Below, piece by piece: positions 56,416 through 64,000 of a DNA stretch of 64,000 nt. A program made the position numbers and the translations under genes. Location: positions 1 to 64,000 of the forward strand of contig NZ_SMNT01000004.1 in assembly GCF_004348265.1 (NCBI RefSeq), given 5' to 3'. The notes beneath the pieces were generated by a model, which was given only the letters and a program-made list of their open reading frames with translations, had not been told where the DNA came from and ran no database searches. Every line of letters begins with the position of its first letter. Position 1 is the stretch's first letter. The DNA is from Methylobacterium segetis (GTDB lineage: Bacteria; Pseudomonadota; Alphaproteobacteria; Rhizobiales; Beijerinckiaceae).

Positions 56416-56850
56416 GTGAGCGCGACAGAACCCTCCCCAGGCGACAGGCTCTCGCACGCGGTCTTCGACGTGGCCGCCGCCGCGGCGGCCCTGCCCGAGA
56501 CCTCCGCCACCATGGTCGCGGATCATCGCTTCACCGAGGACGCGGCGGCGAGCGTTCGGGTCTTCCGCGTCTACAAGCCGACCCCACCGCACACCCACGC
56601 GAGTTGCGACGAGTACCTCTACGTGCTCACCGGCCGCTGCCGGATGAAGTTCGGCGACGAGGCGCCCGTCGAAGTCGGTCCGGGCAAGCTCGTCGTGTTC
56701 AAGCGCGGCGTCGTGCATTCGGTGCCGGAGATCCTGGAGGAACCCATGGTCTTCCTCTCCGTCGACACCCCCCGCCGCGAGCCGCGCGACATCCGCTTCG
56801 TGACGGCGGGGACGGGCACGCCGGACACCTTCATGCGGCAGACGGATTGA
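56416..56850 (+). CDS. Cupin-domain protein
   Basis: A 144-residue single cupin. Metal ligands appear in PPHTHASCDEYLYVLTG (two His, one Glu) and in the second motif with HSVPE. It folds as a small beta-barrel. The substrate is unknown, and the cupin could be enzymatic or a sugar/small-molecule binder. It lies 38 bases after the dehydrogenase gene, so the two are likely cotranscribed. It is convergent with the membrane cNMP protein, with 6 bases between the stops. Confidence 0.85.
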   Translation: MSATEPSPGDRLSHAVFDVAAAAAALPETSATMVADHRFTEDAAASVRVFRVYKPTPPHTHASCDEYLYVLTGRCRMKFGDEAPVEVGPGKLVVFKRGVVHSVPEILEEPMVFLSVDTPRREPRDIRFVTAGTGTPDTFMRQTD

Positions 56851-56856
56851 CCCTCG

Positions 56857-57489
56857 TCACATCACCTCGGATCCGGCCGGCACCGATTCGCGCCGATCCG
56901 CGTCGCGCGTTGCCTGGAACAGCCGCTCGCTCGTGAGCTTCAGGAGATAGAAGCCGAATTCCGGGTTCTGGTAGTAGAGCTGCTTCACCTCGGAATAGGC
57001 GATGCAGCGGGCTTGACCCGCTTCGACGCAGACGAGGGAGCCGGTGCGCCGGTTGCCCGGCGAAAGCATGCCAAGCTCGCCGACGATGGCGCCGGGCCGG
57101 ACGTCGATCGCCTGTTCCGGGATCCGGAAAAGGCCGCTCTCCACGTAGAGCATCTCGGTCGCCGGCTCGCCCTTGCGGAACACGACCGCGCCCGCGGGGA
57201 ACCGCCGCGCCTGGCCGAACGGCTTCAGCCAGTCGAAGGAGAGATCGCCCTCGGCAGCACGCTCCACGTCGCGGACGAGGCGGACCATCTGGTAGAGGCG
57301 GAAAGCGTTGAACGGAATCTGGATCAACTCGGTCAGCACCACGGGCATGCTGCCGATCAGAAACCCGTAGGTGATGACGGCGCAGCTCGCCAGCAGCGCC
57401 ACGATGCGCAGCGGGATCATCGTGCTCATCGCCGACGCCGCGATCGTGAGGATCGTGCCGAGATAGCCGATCGCGTCGACCCAGTTCAT
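56857..57489 (-). CDS. Membrane protein with cyclic-nucleotide-binding domain (Popeye-like)
   Basis: A 210-residue protein. Three hydrophobic helices fill residues about 5-75 (YLGTILTIAASAMSTMIPLRIVALLASCAVITYGFLIGSMPVVL). A cNMP-binding domain follows (about 90-190) with FPAGAVVFRKGEPATEMLYVESG and the phosphate-binding cassette GAIVGELGMLSPGNRRTGS. Here the key Glu and Arg are in place. Membrane helices plus one cNMP domain is the layout of animal Popeye proteins and their bacterial relatives. It would sense cAMP or cGMP at the membrane. The ligand is not known. Confidence 0.8.
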   Translation of the reverse strand: MNWVDAIGYLGTILTIAASAMSTMIPLRIVALLASCAVITYGFLIGSMPVVLTELIQIPFNAFRLYQMVRLVRDVERAAEGDLSFDWLKPFGQARRFPAGAVVFRKGEPATEMLYVESGLFRIPEQAIDVRPGAIVGELGMLSPGNRRTGSLVCVEAGQARCIAYSEVKQLYYQNPEFGFYLLKLTSERLFQATRDADRRESVPAGSEVM

Positions 57490-57576
57490 GCGGCGCTCTC
57501 CCTCGCGGCGACGGAGTTGGGTTTGTCTCCGTCCCGGCCGCGCATGGCAATGCGCGCGCCGCCGAATTCGCGCGCC

Positions 57577-58893
57577 TCACGCCGCCTCAGCCCGGATTCC
57601 GTCCGCGATGGCATCGGCTGCTCGCAACCCTTCCTCGTAGGCGCCGCCCACCGTTCCCCATTGCAGGCGAGACAGGGCCTCGCCCGCGAACCAGAGACGG
57701 CCGCCGACCGACTCGCGGAGGAGCGCCCGCGCTCCGGCATGGCCCGGCGGCACCACGGCCCAGGAACCGCGCGACCACGGATCGTGCCGCCACGCGCTGA
57801 CCGCCGGGATCGTGAGATCGCGCAGGCGGGCATGCCCGAAATGCTCTGCCAGCACCGCGCGCACGAGATGCCGCACGCCGTCCGCCCCCCCGCGCCGCGC
57901 GTCGATCGCCTCCGCCGCGGGGGCATCGAGTTCGAAGTAGTGGAAGGGCGTGCCGTCGATGCGCGCGAGCAGGCCGGGCGGCTTGTGGCGACCGCCGACG
58001 ATGCTCGCGAGCCGGTCCGCCCCGCGGAAGGGACTCGATGGCCAGTGCAGCACCGCATGCTCGTAGAGACCGGACAGAAAGCCGTCGATCGCTCCGCGCG
58101 GGGCCGCCGGCAGTGCCGGCACGAAGGTGATGCTGTCGCGCAGCACCATCACGGGCACCGTGATGACGACGGCCCGCGCCGAGAGGCTGCGCCCGTCCGC
58201 CGTCGCGACCCGGATGCCGGGTCCGCCCCACTCGATGCGGGTGACGGGGCTCCGAAGCGCGATCGGCAACCCCTGCGCGAGCCGCGCAAGGTAGGCGCCA
58301 TAGCCGCCGGCGAGGAAATAATTGTCGCCGTATTCCAGGCTCGGGAAGTCGTGGAGCGAGACCTCGGACAGCGGACGGCCCGAGACGAGGCCGTGGACGC
58401 GCGCCACCCGCTCACCCCAGGGGCCGAGACCGGGCGGCAGGGCCGTGGACGCGGGTCGGTCGGGGTTGCTCTCGGAGGATCCTGCCGTCATGGCGCGGTC
58501 GGCGAGGGCGAAGGCCCGGGCGGAGGCCGCCGCCTCCCCGGGCCGACCGGGACGGCGCCCGACCCAGAGGTGGCTCTCCTGCGGAGCTCGCCGCAGCGGT
58601 TCGCCCCGCGCGTGCCCCAGCCTGACCAACGGGTTGATCGGACCCGCATGCAGCCAGTGCGCGCCGAGATCGATCGCGTGGCCGCGCAGCATCGTGGTGA
58701 TGGCCCGCCCGCCGACACGGTCGCGGGCCTCCAGGACGGCCACGGAGAGGCTCCGCTCCGACAGGCGCCGCGCTGCCGCGATCCCCGCCGCCCCCGAGCC
58801 GATCACGATGACGTCCGGCGCCTGGGGAAGCCTCGCGAGCCGAGGCGCAACGCTCGGCCGGAAGTGCGCGTGTGCGACCTCTCGTCCTCTCAT
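57577..58893 (-). CDS. FAD-dependent amine oxidase-like protein
   Basis: A 438-residue flavoprotein of the flavin-containing amine oxidase family. FAD-binding GSGAAGIAAARRL at 32-44 with ARDRVGGRA at 56-64 (the classic GG doublet). C-terminal motif WFAGEALSRLQWGTVGGAYEEGLRAADAIA. It oxidises an amine or related substrate with FAD as cofactor. The substrate is unknown. The first 25 residues before PDVIVIGSG are unlike the family and may be a misjudged start or a lead. Confidence 0.88.
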   Translation of the reverse strand: MRGREVAHAHFRPSVAPRLARLPQAPDVIVIGSGAAGIAAARRLSERSLSVAVLEARDRVGGRAITTMLRGHAIDLGAHWLHAGPINPLVRLGHARGEPLRRAPQESHLWVGRRPGRPGEAAASARAFALADRAMTAGSSESNPDRPASTALPPGLGPWGERVARVHGLVSGRPLSEVSLHDFPSLEYGDNYFLAGGYGAYLARLAQGLPIALRSPVTRIEWGGPGIRVATADGRSLSARAVVITVPVMVLRDSITFVPALPAAPRGAIDGFLSGLYEHAVLHWPSSPFRGADRLASIVGGRHKPPGLLARIDGTPFHYFELDAPAAEAIDARRGGADGVRHLVRAVLAEHFGHARLRDLTIPAVSAWRHDPWSRGSWAVVPPGHAGARALLRESVGGRLWFAGEALSRLQWGTVGGAYEEGLRAADAIADGIRAEAA

Positions 58894-58943
58894 CCTGTGA
58901 TCCTTCGATCCTGTCGGAGCGGGTCAGGGCACCCGACGCGCGC

Positions 58944-59864
58944 TCACGGCTTGAACACCTCGACCGTGCCGGACTTGTCGCCGCCGGGGCGCGGGCTGCC
59001 GACCAGGGTGTAGATGCGGCCGTTGTAGCTCACGGCGCCGAAGCCGTGTCGTGGCGTGGGCAGCGCGGCGAGGGCTCGCCACAGGTTGCGCGGCAGGTCG
59101 AAGGCCTCGACCGCGCCGAAGGTCTTCTCGCGTGATTCGCCGCCGATCACGTAGACCTCGCGCCCCAGCACGGCGGAGGCCGAGCCGCTGCGGGCCGTGG
59201 GGAGAGGTGCGGCCTCGCTCCAGGCGCCGGTGGTCGGGTCGTAGACCTGCGTGGCGTCGAGGTTCCGGCCCGGATCGCCATCGACGCGCCCGCCGGCCGC
59301 GACGATCTTGCCCTCGATCGCCTGCACCGCGAGATGGTCGCGGGGCGTCGGCAAGGGCGGGGCCGCCGTCCAGCTGTCGGTCGCCGGATCATAGACCTCA
59401 TGGGCCGGCGTGTTGCCCCGGCCCGTGACGCTACCGCCGACGACGTGGATCCTCCCGCCAACGAGGGTGGCACCGCCCGCGGCACGCGGCGTCGGCAGAC
59501 TGGCCCGGGGGGACCATGTATCGGTCTTCGGGTCGTAGGCGAAGCTGTTGCCGACCGCGTTCCAGCCGTTCGTGTAGCCGCCGAAGACGTAGATCTTGCC
59601 CTCGAAGCCGGCCGCCATCGTGTGGTGAACGGGATAGGGGAAGGGCGCGCCCTTGCTCCATGTGCCGCCGGCAAGGTCGAAGATCAGGAGTTCCGTGGCC
59701 CCGTTGTAGTCGCCGATGACGTAGGCCTTGCCGTCGATCGCGGCGACGGCGACCTCCGAGCGTTCGGCGGGTGCCGCATGGCCGCCGGCCCAGGCACCGA
59801 CTTCGTGGGCGGATGAGGGCACGGCGAGGGCGATGAGAAGGGCGAGCGGAGCCGACAGGCGCAT
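58944..59864 (-). CDS. Secreted kelch-repeat protein
   Basis: A 306-residue protein with a signal peptide (PLALLIALAVPSSAHE) from the ATG at 59864. Six kelch units of about 46-50 residues follow (GKAYVIGDYNG, GKIYVFGGYTNG, GRIHVVGGSVTG, GKIVAAGGRVDG, REVYVIGGES, GRIYTLVGS), forming a beta-propeller. The function is unknown; such proteins often bind sugars or act as sialate-mutarotase-like proteins. It lies about 50 bases before the flavoprotein gene start and has the same orientation. Confidence 0.9.
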   Translation of the reverse strand: MRLSAPLALLIALAVPSSAHEVGAWAGGHAAPAERSEVAVAAIDGKAYVIGDYNGATELLIFDLAGGTWSKGAPFPYPVHHTMAAGFEGKIYVFGGYTNGWNAVGNSFAYDPKTDTWSPRASLPTPRAAGGATLVGGRIHVVGGSVTGRGNTPAHEVYDPATDSWTAAPPLPTPRDHLAVQAIEGKIVAAGGRVDGDPGRNLDATQVYDPTTGAWSEAAPLPTARSGSASAVLGREVYVIGGESREKTFGAVEAFDLPRNLWRALAALPTPRHGFGAVSYNGRIYTLVGSPRPGGDKSGTVEVFKP

Positions 59865-59988
59865 GGGGCGATCCTTCGGTGAGGAGCGGACGGCACGTGA
59901 ACGCGGCAGGATCGCAAAAGTGCGGGCTTGCGCTCCGGGCCCCGGCTCCTCTTTAAGCGCTCGGCCGACATTGGAGAGGATCCCCGGC

Positions 59989-60708
59989 ATGCTCGTCCAA
60001 GCCGCCTTCGCCGCCCTGCGGCAGGTCTTCTCGCCGCCGCTGCGCGCGATCCTCTGGAAATCGCTGGCGATGACCGTCGGGCTCCTGCTCCTGATCTGGT
60101 TCGGGCTGACGCGGCTGATCCAGTGGTTCCAGGCGAGCCATCACATCTCCGCCGACTATCCCTTTCTCGACACGCTCGCCTACTTCCTCGCCGGCGCCGG
60201 GCTCTTCGTGGCCCTCGCCTACATCATGCCGGCCGTGTCGATCCTCGTGGCGGGATTCTTCCTCGACGACGCGGCCGAGATCGTCGAGCGAACGGATTTT
60301 CCAGGCGAACCACCGGGCCAAGCGCTGCCGGCCGGCAGCGCGCTGCTCTACGCCCTGCGCTTCGCCGGACTCGCGCTCCTCGTGAATCTCGCGGCCCTCA
60401 TCCTGTTCTTCGTGCCCGTGGTCGGGCTCGTGGCCTTCTTCGCCGCGAATGCCTACCTTCTCAGCCGTGAGTACTTCGAGACCGCCGCTGCCCGGTTCCG
60501 GCCCCTGGACGAGGCGGCGGCCATGCGCCGGCACTACGGCGGAACGACCCTGGCGGCGGGCTGCCTCCTGGCGGGGATGATGGTGGTGCCGGTGGTGAAC
60601 CTGCTGACGCCCCTCTTCGGCATCGCGCTCATGGTCCATGTGCACAAGGCGCTGAGCCGGCGCGGACCAGCCCTCACGGCGCCCGCCCAGGCCGAGCGGC
60701 TCCGCTGA
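59989..60708 (+). CDS. EI24/CysZ-like membrane protein
   Basis: A 239-residue membrane protein with about four to five helices. VFSPPLRAILWKSLAMTVGLLLLIWFGLTRLI, then a conserved middle with the NLAALILFFVPVVGLVAFFAANAYLLSREYFETAAARF motif typical of CysZ/EI24. CysZ carries sulfate in enterobacteria; the alphaproteobacterial group is not proven. GGAGAGGA precedes the ATG. It diverges from the kelch gene. Confidence 0.85.
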   Translation: MLVQAAFAALRQVFSPPLRAILWKSLAMTVGLLLLIWFGLTRLIQWFQASHHISADYPFLDTLAYFLAGAGLFVALAYIMPAVSILVAGFFLDDAAEIVERTDFPGEPPGQALPAGSALLYALRFAGLALLVNLAALILFFVPVVGLVAFFAANAYLLSREYFETAAARFRPLDEAAAMRRHYGGTTLAAGCLLAGMMVVPVVNLLTPLFGIALMVHVHKALSRRGPALTAPAQAERLR

Positions 60709-60718
60709 GGCCGCCTTC

Positions 60719-61882
60719 CTACCGGCGCGAGCCCCAGCGGGTTCCCATGCGGCTGGGATTGGCGGCGTTCGGACCGATCGCTGGGCCGCTCGCCCGCTTG
60801 GGGCGGTGCTGCGAGCCCTCGTCCATCGGCTCCGGGCTCAGCGTGTCCGGGACTTCGGCCTCGGATTCCGAGCCGCGGCCGGTGGCGAATTGCCCCGCCT
60901 TGCGGAAGCGCCAGAGATAGCCCGGCACGACGGCCTCGGCTGCGGTCGGGATGATGCCCAACGCCTCCAGCGTCCGCCCTTCCGCCTTCGCGGCATCGGA
61001 GACGACGTTGTCCGTCTGCAGCAGGATCACTTGGTCGCGGGTGAGCTTCAGCTCGTCCGGCAGCAGGCCGAGGGTCAGCGTGTTGGCGATCTCCAGGGCG
61101 CGGGCCTGGATCCGTGCGACCGGCAGCGGCAGGGCGACGATCGGGCGGCGGCGCTGAGTCGTCTCCAGCATGTAGCGGACGAGATGTTCCAGCGTCGCGA
61201 CCTCGGGGCCGCCGAGCTCGTAGACCTTGCCCGCCGGCGCTCGTCCCTCGACCGCCCGGGCGATCGCCTCGGCGACGTCGCCGACGAAGACGGGCTGAAA
61301 GCGCGTATCCGCTCCCGCGAGCGGCAGCACCGGGAGCGCCCGGGCGAGGCTCGCGAAGCGATTGAAGAAGCTGTCGCCGGGACCGAACACCAGGGACGGG
61401 CGGAACACGATCGCGTCCGGGCAGGCGGCAAAGACCCGCGCCTCGCCCTCGGCCTTGGTGCGGGCATAGGCGGAGGCGGAGTTCGGATCGGCGCCGATCG
61501 CCGAGACCTGGATCATCGCCGCGCCAACCTTGGCAGCCTGCCGCGCGATCTCACCCGCACCCTCCGCCTGAAGGCGGGAGAAGCTCTGAGGACCGGCCTC
61601 CTGCAGGATGCCGACGAGGTTGATCACCACGTTCGAACCCTCGACGGCGCGGGCGACCGAGTCCGGGTAGCGCAGGTTCGCCTGCACGGCCACGATCTGC
61701 CCGACCTTGCCGAGAGGTTGCAGGAACAGGGCGAGGTCGGGCCGGCGCACCGCGACGCGGATCCGGTAGCCGCGCTTGGCCAGCGCGCGCACCACGTGCC
61801 GGCCGAGAAAGCCGGACCCGCCGAAAATGGTCACGAGCTGCGAGGTGGGCCGTGTCAGGGGCAGGGTGTCGAAGCCGGTCAT
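60719..61882 (-). CDS. NDUFA9-like NAD(P)-binding protein (complex I-associated)
   Basis: A 387-residue atypical short-chain dehydrogenase/reductase. N-terminal Rossmann motif VTIFGGSGFLGRHVVRALAKRG (17-38), then QANLRYPDSV, NVVINLVGIL and the YARTKAEGE active-site-like segment. The length and pattern match the bacterial homologue of the mitochondrial complex I subunit NDUFA9, which binds NADPH structurally. The C-terminal 50 residues are charged and probably disordered. The ATG at 61882 fits; the much longer open frame upstream is the antisense of the ScsB gene. Confidence 0.9.
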   Translation of the reverse strand: MTGFDTLPLTRPTSQLVTIFGGSGFLGRHVVRALAKRGYRIRVAVRRPDLALFLQPLGKVGQIVAVQANLRYPDSVARAVEGSNVVINLVGILQEAGPQSFSRLQAEGAGEIARQAAKVGAAMIQVSAIGADPNSASAYARTKAEGEARVFAACPDAIVFRPSLVFGPGDSFFNRFASLARALPVLPLAGADTRFQPVFVGDVAEAIARAVEGRAPAGKVYELGGPEVATLEHLVRYMLETTQRRRPIVALPLPVARIQARALEIANTLTLGLLPDELKLTRDQVILLQTDNVVSDAAKAEGRTLEALGIIPTAAEAVVPGYLWRFRKAGQFATGRGSESEAEVPDTLSPEPMDEGSQHRPKRASGPAIGPNAANPSRMGTRWGSRR

Positions 61883-62016
61883 CGCCTGTTCTCGATGCTG
61901 GTCCGCCGTGCGGATGCCTGCGGTCGAGGGCTGTTTAGACCAATTCTCGCGGAAGGGGAGCCGGATCGGAATACGAAATGCGACGCGCGGGCCGAAGTGT
62001 GGGGACGATCGTGCGT

Positions 62017-64000
62017 TCAGGGGCGGGTGCCGCCCAACGCCGCGCTCTGACCGCCACCGACCGGCTTCACGCTCTCCAGAGCCGCGAGCACCGTTCCCTT
62101 CGTGAGGATCTGCGGCAGGACCATCGGCTCGCCCGGCCCCGCGTAGAGCAGGTAGAGCGGCACGCCGCTGCGCCCGTGCAGCTCCAGCAGTTTCGTGATC
62201 TCCGGGTTCTGGTTCGTCCAATCTCCCTTGAGATAAGCAATGCCGCGCTCCCGGAGAACGGTCCGTACGGCCTCGGTCGAGAGAGCGGTGCGCTCGTTGA
62301 CCTGACAGGTGATGCACCACGCGGCGGTCATGTTGACGAGAACGGGGCGCCCCTCCCGCAGAAGCCCGTCGAGCCGCGCCTGGGTGAAAGGCTCCGCCCC
62401 CTCCCCGGCGAGACTCACGGCGCCCCCGCCGCGCTCGAGTCCGAGGGCGAGAGCGCCCGCCCCGAGGAGGGCCGCGAGGGAGAGCACGCGGGCGAGGCGC
62501 GCGGGCAAACTGCTGGCGGTGCGGGCCCGCTCCCAGGTCCATGCCGAGAAGGCGACGAGTACGAGGCCGACCAGCGCCGCGAGAAGCCCCTCCGGCCCGA
62601 CCTGCTGCGCCAGGACCCAGACGAGCCAAGCGGCGGTCGCGTAGACGGGAAAGGCGAGGGCTCCCTTCAGCGTCTCCATCCAGGCGCCGGGCCGCGGAAG
62701 CCGCGCCAGCGCGCCGGGCCACGCCGTCAGCAGCAGGAACGGCAGCGCGAGGCCGAGGCCGAGGCTCGCGAAGACCGCGAGGCCGGTGAGCGCCGACTGG
62801 GTGAGCGCAAAGCCGATCGCGGCGCCCATGAAGGGGGCCGTGCAGGGCGTCGCCACGACGGTGGCGAGGATGCCGGTGAGGAAGGAGCCCTCCAGCCCGC
62901 CGCGCCGTGACAGCCCGTCGCCGAGACCGGCGAGCGCGCCGCCGAGATGCATCACGCCGGACAGGCTCAAGCCCATGGCGAAGAGGAGATAGGCGAGACC
63001 TGCCACGACGAGCGGCGATTGCAGCTGGAAGCCCCAGCCGATCGTCGCGCCCCCGCTCTTCAACGCGATCAGCAGACCGGCAAGCGCGAGGAAGGACGCG
63101 AGCACGCCCAGGGTGTAGGCGAGGCCGTGCAGCCGCACCCGGGACTGAGACTCGCCAGAATGGCGCACGAGGCTCAGCACCTTGATCGAGAGCACCGGGA
63201 AAACGCACGGCATCAGGTTGAGGATGAGGCCACCGAGGAAGGCGAGGCCGGCCGCCCCGAGAAGAGTGAGCGCCTCGTCGGGCGCCGGGCCGGAAGCCGC
63301 CTTCGGCGCAGGAACGGCGACGTCCGGGATCTGCCCCGCCGCAGGGGCGCTGCCCGGCTCCTCGCCGATCGCGAAGGCCCGGCGCCCGGGATCGCCGGCC
63401 GCCGTCTCGACGACGAGCACGCCCGGCAACGTCGCAGGCGGCGGCTCGGAAGGCGTGGCGCGCGCCAGGGTGAGCCGGATCCCCGCCGCGTCGGCCTTGA
63501 ACTCCTGCGCGGCGGCGTTGTCGATCGCCGTCTCGGAATAGGGGAAGAAGGCGGCCGATCGCAGGCTGGTCGGGTCGAGGCCGAGGCCCCCCAGGGCAAG
63601 GACGAGGCGCTCTCCCTCGACGGAAAGGTGTGCAGGCGCCGGGGCCGGCTCGGGCAGCGCGGCGCGGGCGCGGCGGAAGAGAGCCGCGCTTCCGGGATCG
63701 ATCGCGGGTGGCGCGGAAGCCACTGGCAGCGTCAAGCTCAGGTTCGCGGAGCCCGGCACGCACTCGACCTCGCAGACGAGGTAGCTGAGCTTGCCCGCGA
63801 CCTTCACCGGGCTCGCCGGATCGAGGCTCGCCGGGGGCGTGATCGTGACGAGGAGAGCGATATCCCCCTCGTAGCCGTAATTCATCAGGTGCGCGACGGG
63901 GATGCGCTCGGGCGCCGGCCACTGGATCGGGCCAGCCGAAACACCTGCGGGCAGCGTCCACACCATCTCCGGCGGCAGACCGGAATCACCCGGGTTGCGC
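62017..64000 (-). CDS. Thiol:disulfide interchange protein, ScsB/DsbD type (5' end outside window)
   Basis: At least 660 residues are visible; the frame stays open to the right edge, where codons still match the N-terminal family domain (GDSGLPPEMVWTLPAGVS). Order: periplasmic DsbC-like domain (cysteines in VCEVECVPG), a membrane core of eight helices with the paired cysteines in MPCVFPVLSIK and ATPCTAPFMG, and a C-terminal thioredoxin-like domain with AAWCITCQV. It moves reducing power from cytoplasmic thioredoxin to the periplasm. The start is beyond the window. Confidence 0.93.
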   Translation of the reverse strand, partial: RNPGDSGLPPEMVWTLPAGVSAGPIQWPAPERIPVAHLMNYGYEGDIALLVTITPPASLDPASPVKVAGKLSYLVCEVECVPGSANLSLTLPVASAPPAIDPGSAALFRRARAALPEPAPAPAHLSVEGERLVLALGGLGLDPTSLRSAAFFPYSETAIDNAAAQEFKADAAGIRLTLARATPSEPPPATLPGVLVVETAAGDPGRRAFAIGEEPGSAPAAGQIPDVAVPAPKAASGPAPDEALTLLGAAGLAFLGGLILNLMPCVFPVLSIKVLSLVRHSGESQSRVRLHGLAYTLGVLASFLALAGLLIALKSGGATIGWGFQLQSPLVVAGLAYLLFAMGLSLSGVMHLGGALAGLGDGLSRRGGLEGSFLTGILATVVATPCTAPFMGAAIGFALTQSALTGLAVFASLGLGLALPFLLLTAWPGALARLPRPGAWMETLKGALAFPVYATAAWLVWVLAQQVGPEGLLAALVGLVLVAFSAWTWERARTASSLPARLARVLSLAALLGAGALALGLERGGGAVSLAGEGAEPFTQARLDGLLREGRPVLVNMTAAWCITCQVNERTALSTEAVRTVLRERGIAYLKGDWTNQNPEITKLLELHGRSGVPLYLLYAGPGEPMVLPQILTKGTVLAALESVKPVGGGQSAALGGTRP

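Noticed and set aside
60719-63961. Single 1080-codon minus-strand frame spanning the NDUFA9-like and ScsB genes
   Set aside because: Only the last 387 codons encode a real protein. The rest is an alternative frame of ScsB, which has its own well-supported frame.

Overview
The window is about 64 kb of GC-rich, densely coding chromosomal DNA from an alphaproteobacterium. The gene content and neighbourhoods (irr close to fabA-fabB-fabI, a MarR/OmpR/EnvZ trio beside ilvE that resembles PetP/PetR, an HWE histidine kinase, a DUF6894 protein, His-rich secreted peptides) point to the Hyphomicrobiales, most likely a Methylobacterium-type organism. The genus is an inference from these features; there is no rRNA or other strong taxonomic marker. 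I see no insertion sequence, prophage, integrase, CRISPR array or rRNA operon. Most of it reads as core chromosome.

Layout. 1-10.6 kb: the tail of a possible gene, a His-rich secreted peptide, a PmtA-like methyltransferase, dnaJ and dnaK (minus strand, with a good heat-shock promoter), an unknown secreted protein, a GNAT enzyme, AlgH/YqgE, a Prx5-type peroxiredoxin, the overlapping thrB-rnhA pair, ispH and tRNA-Ser(GGA). 10.6-21.5 kb: small unknown genes, including a 28-codon ORF with its own promoter, near-ideal ribosome site and terminator; an RND efflux pair; a TerB-like protein; an aminotransferase; Trm112-like, Lon-N and CnoX-like quality-control proteins. 21.6-33 kb: a Kef-type antiporter overlapping a MATE exporter, a DUF937 protein, a lone Flp pilin, DUF3072, ilvE, the MarR-response regulator-kinase trio, and an HWE kinase. 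33-41.5 kb: small proteins, priA, an MFS transporter and a ferric-iron ABC transporter (fbpC-fbpA-fbpB order).

41.5-49.6 kb is a complete fructose module: a LacI-type regulator diverging from fruB (EIIA-HPr-EI fusion), fruK and fruA, followed by an OprB-type porin. Two matching palindromes in the regulator-fruB gap are the probable operators. The porin would move sugar across the outer membrane, FruA and FruB would import and phosphorylate it, and FruK would make fructose-1,6-bisphosphate.

49.7-54.5 kb holds the unsaturated fatty acid genes fabA, fabB, a previously easy-to-miss 36-residue membrane peptide, and fabI, with the iron/heme regulator irr on the opposite strand. 54.5-64 kb holds an SH3 protein, a D-2-hydroxyacid dehydrogenase, a cupin, a Popeye-like membrane cNMP-binding protein, an amine-oxidase-like flavoprotein, a kelch protein, a CysZ/EI24-like membrane protein, an NDUFA9-like protein and a ScsB/DsbD reductase cut by the right edge.

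I did not find a clearly new multi-gene system. The items most worth a second look are the self-contained 28-codon transcription unit, the 36-residue peptide in the fab operon, the paired fru operators, the Popeye-like protein, and the two-kinase cluster next to ilvE.
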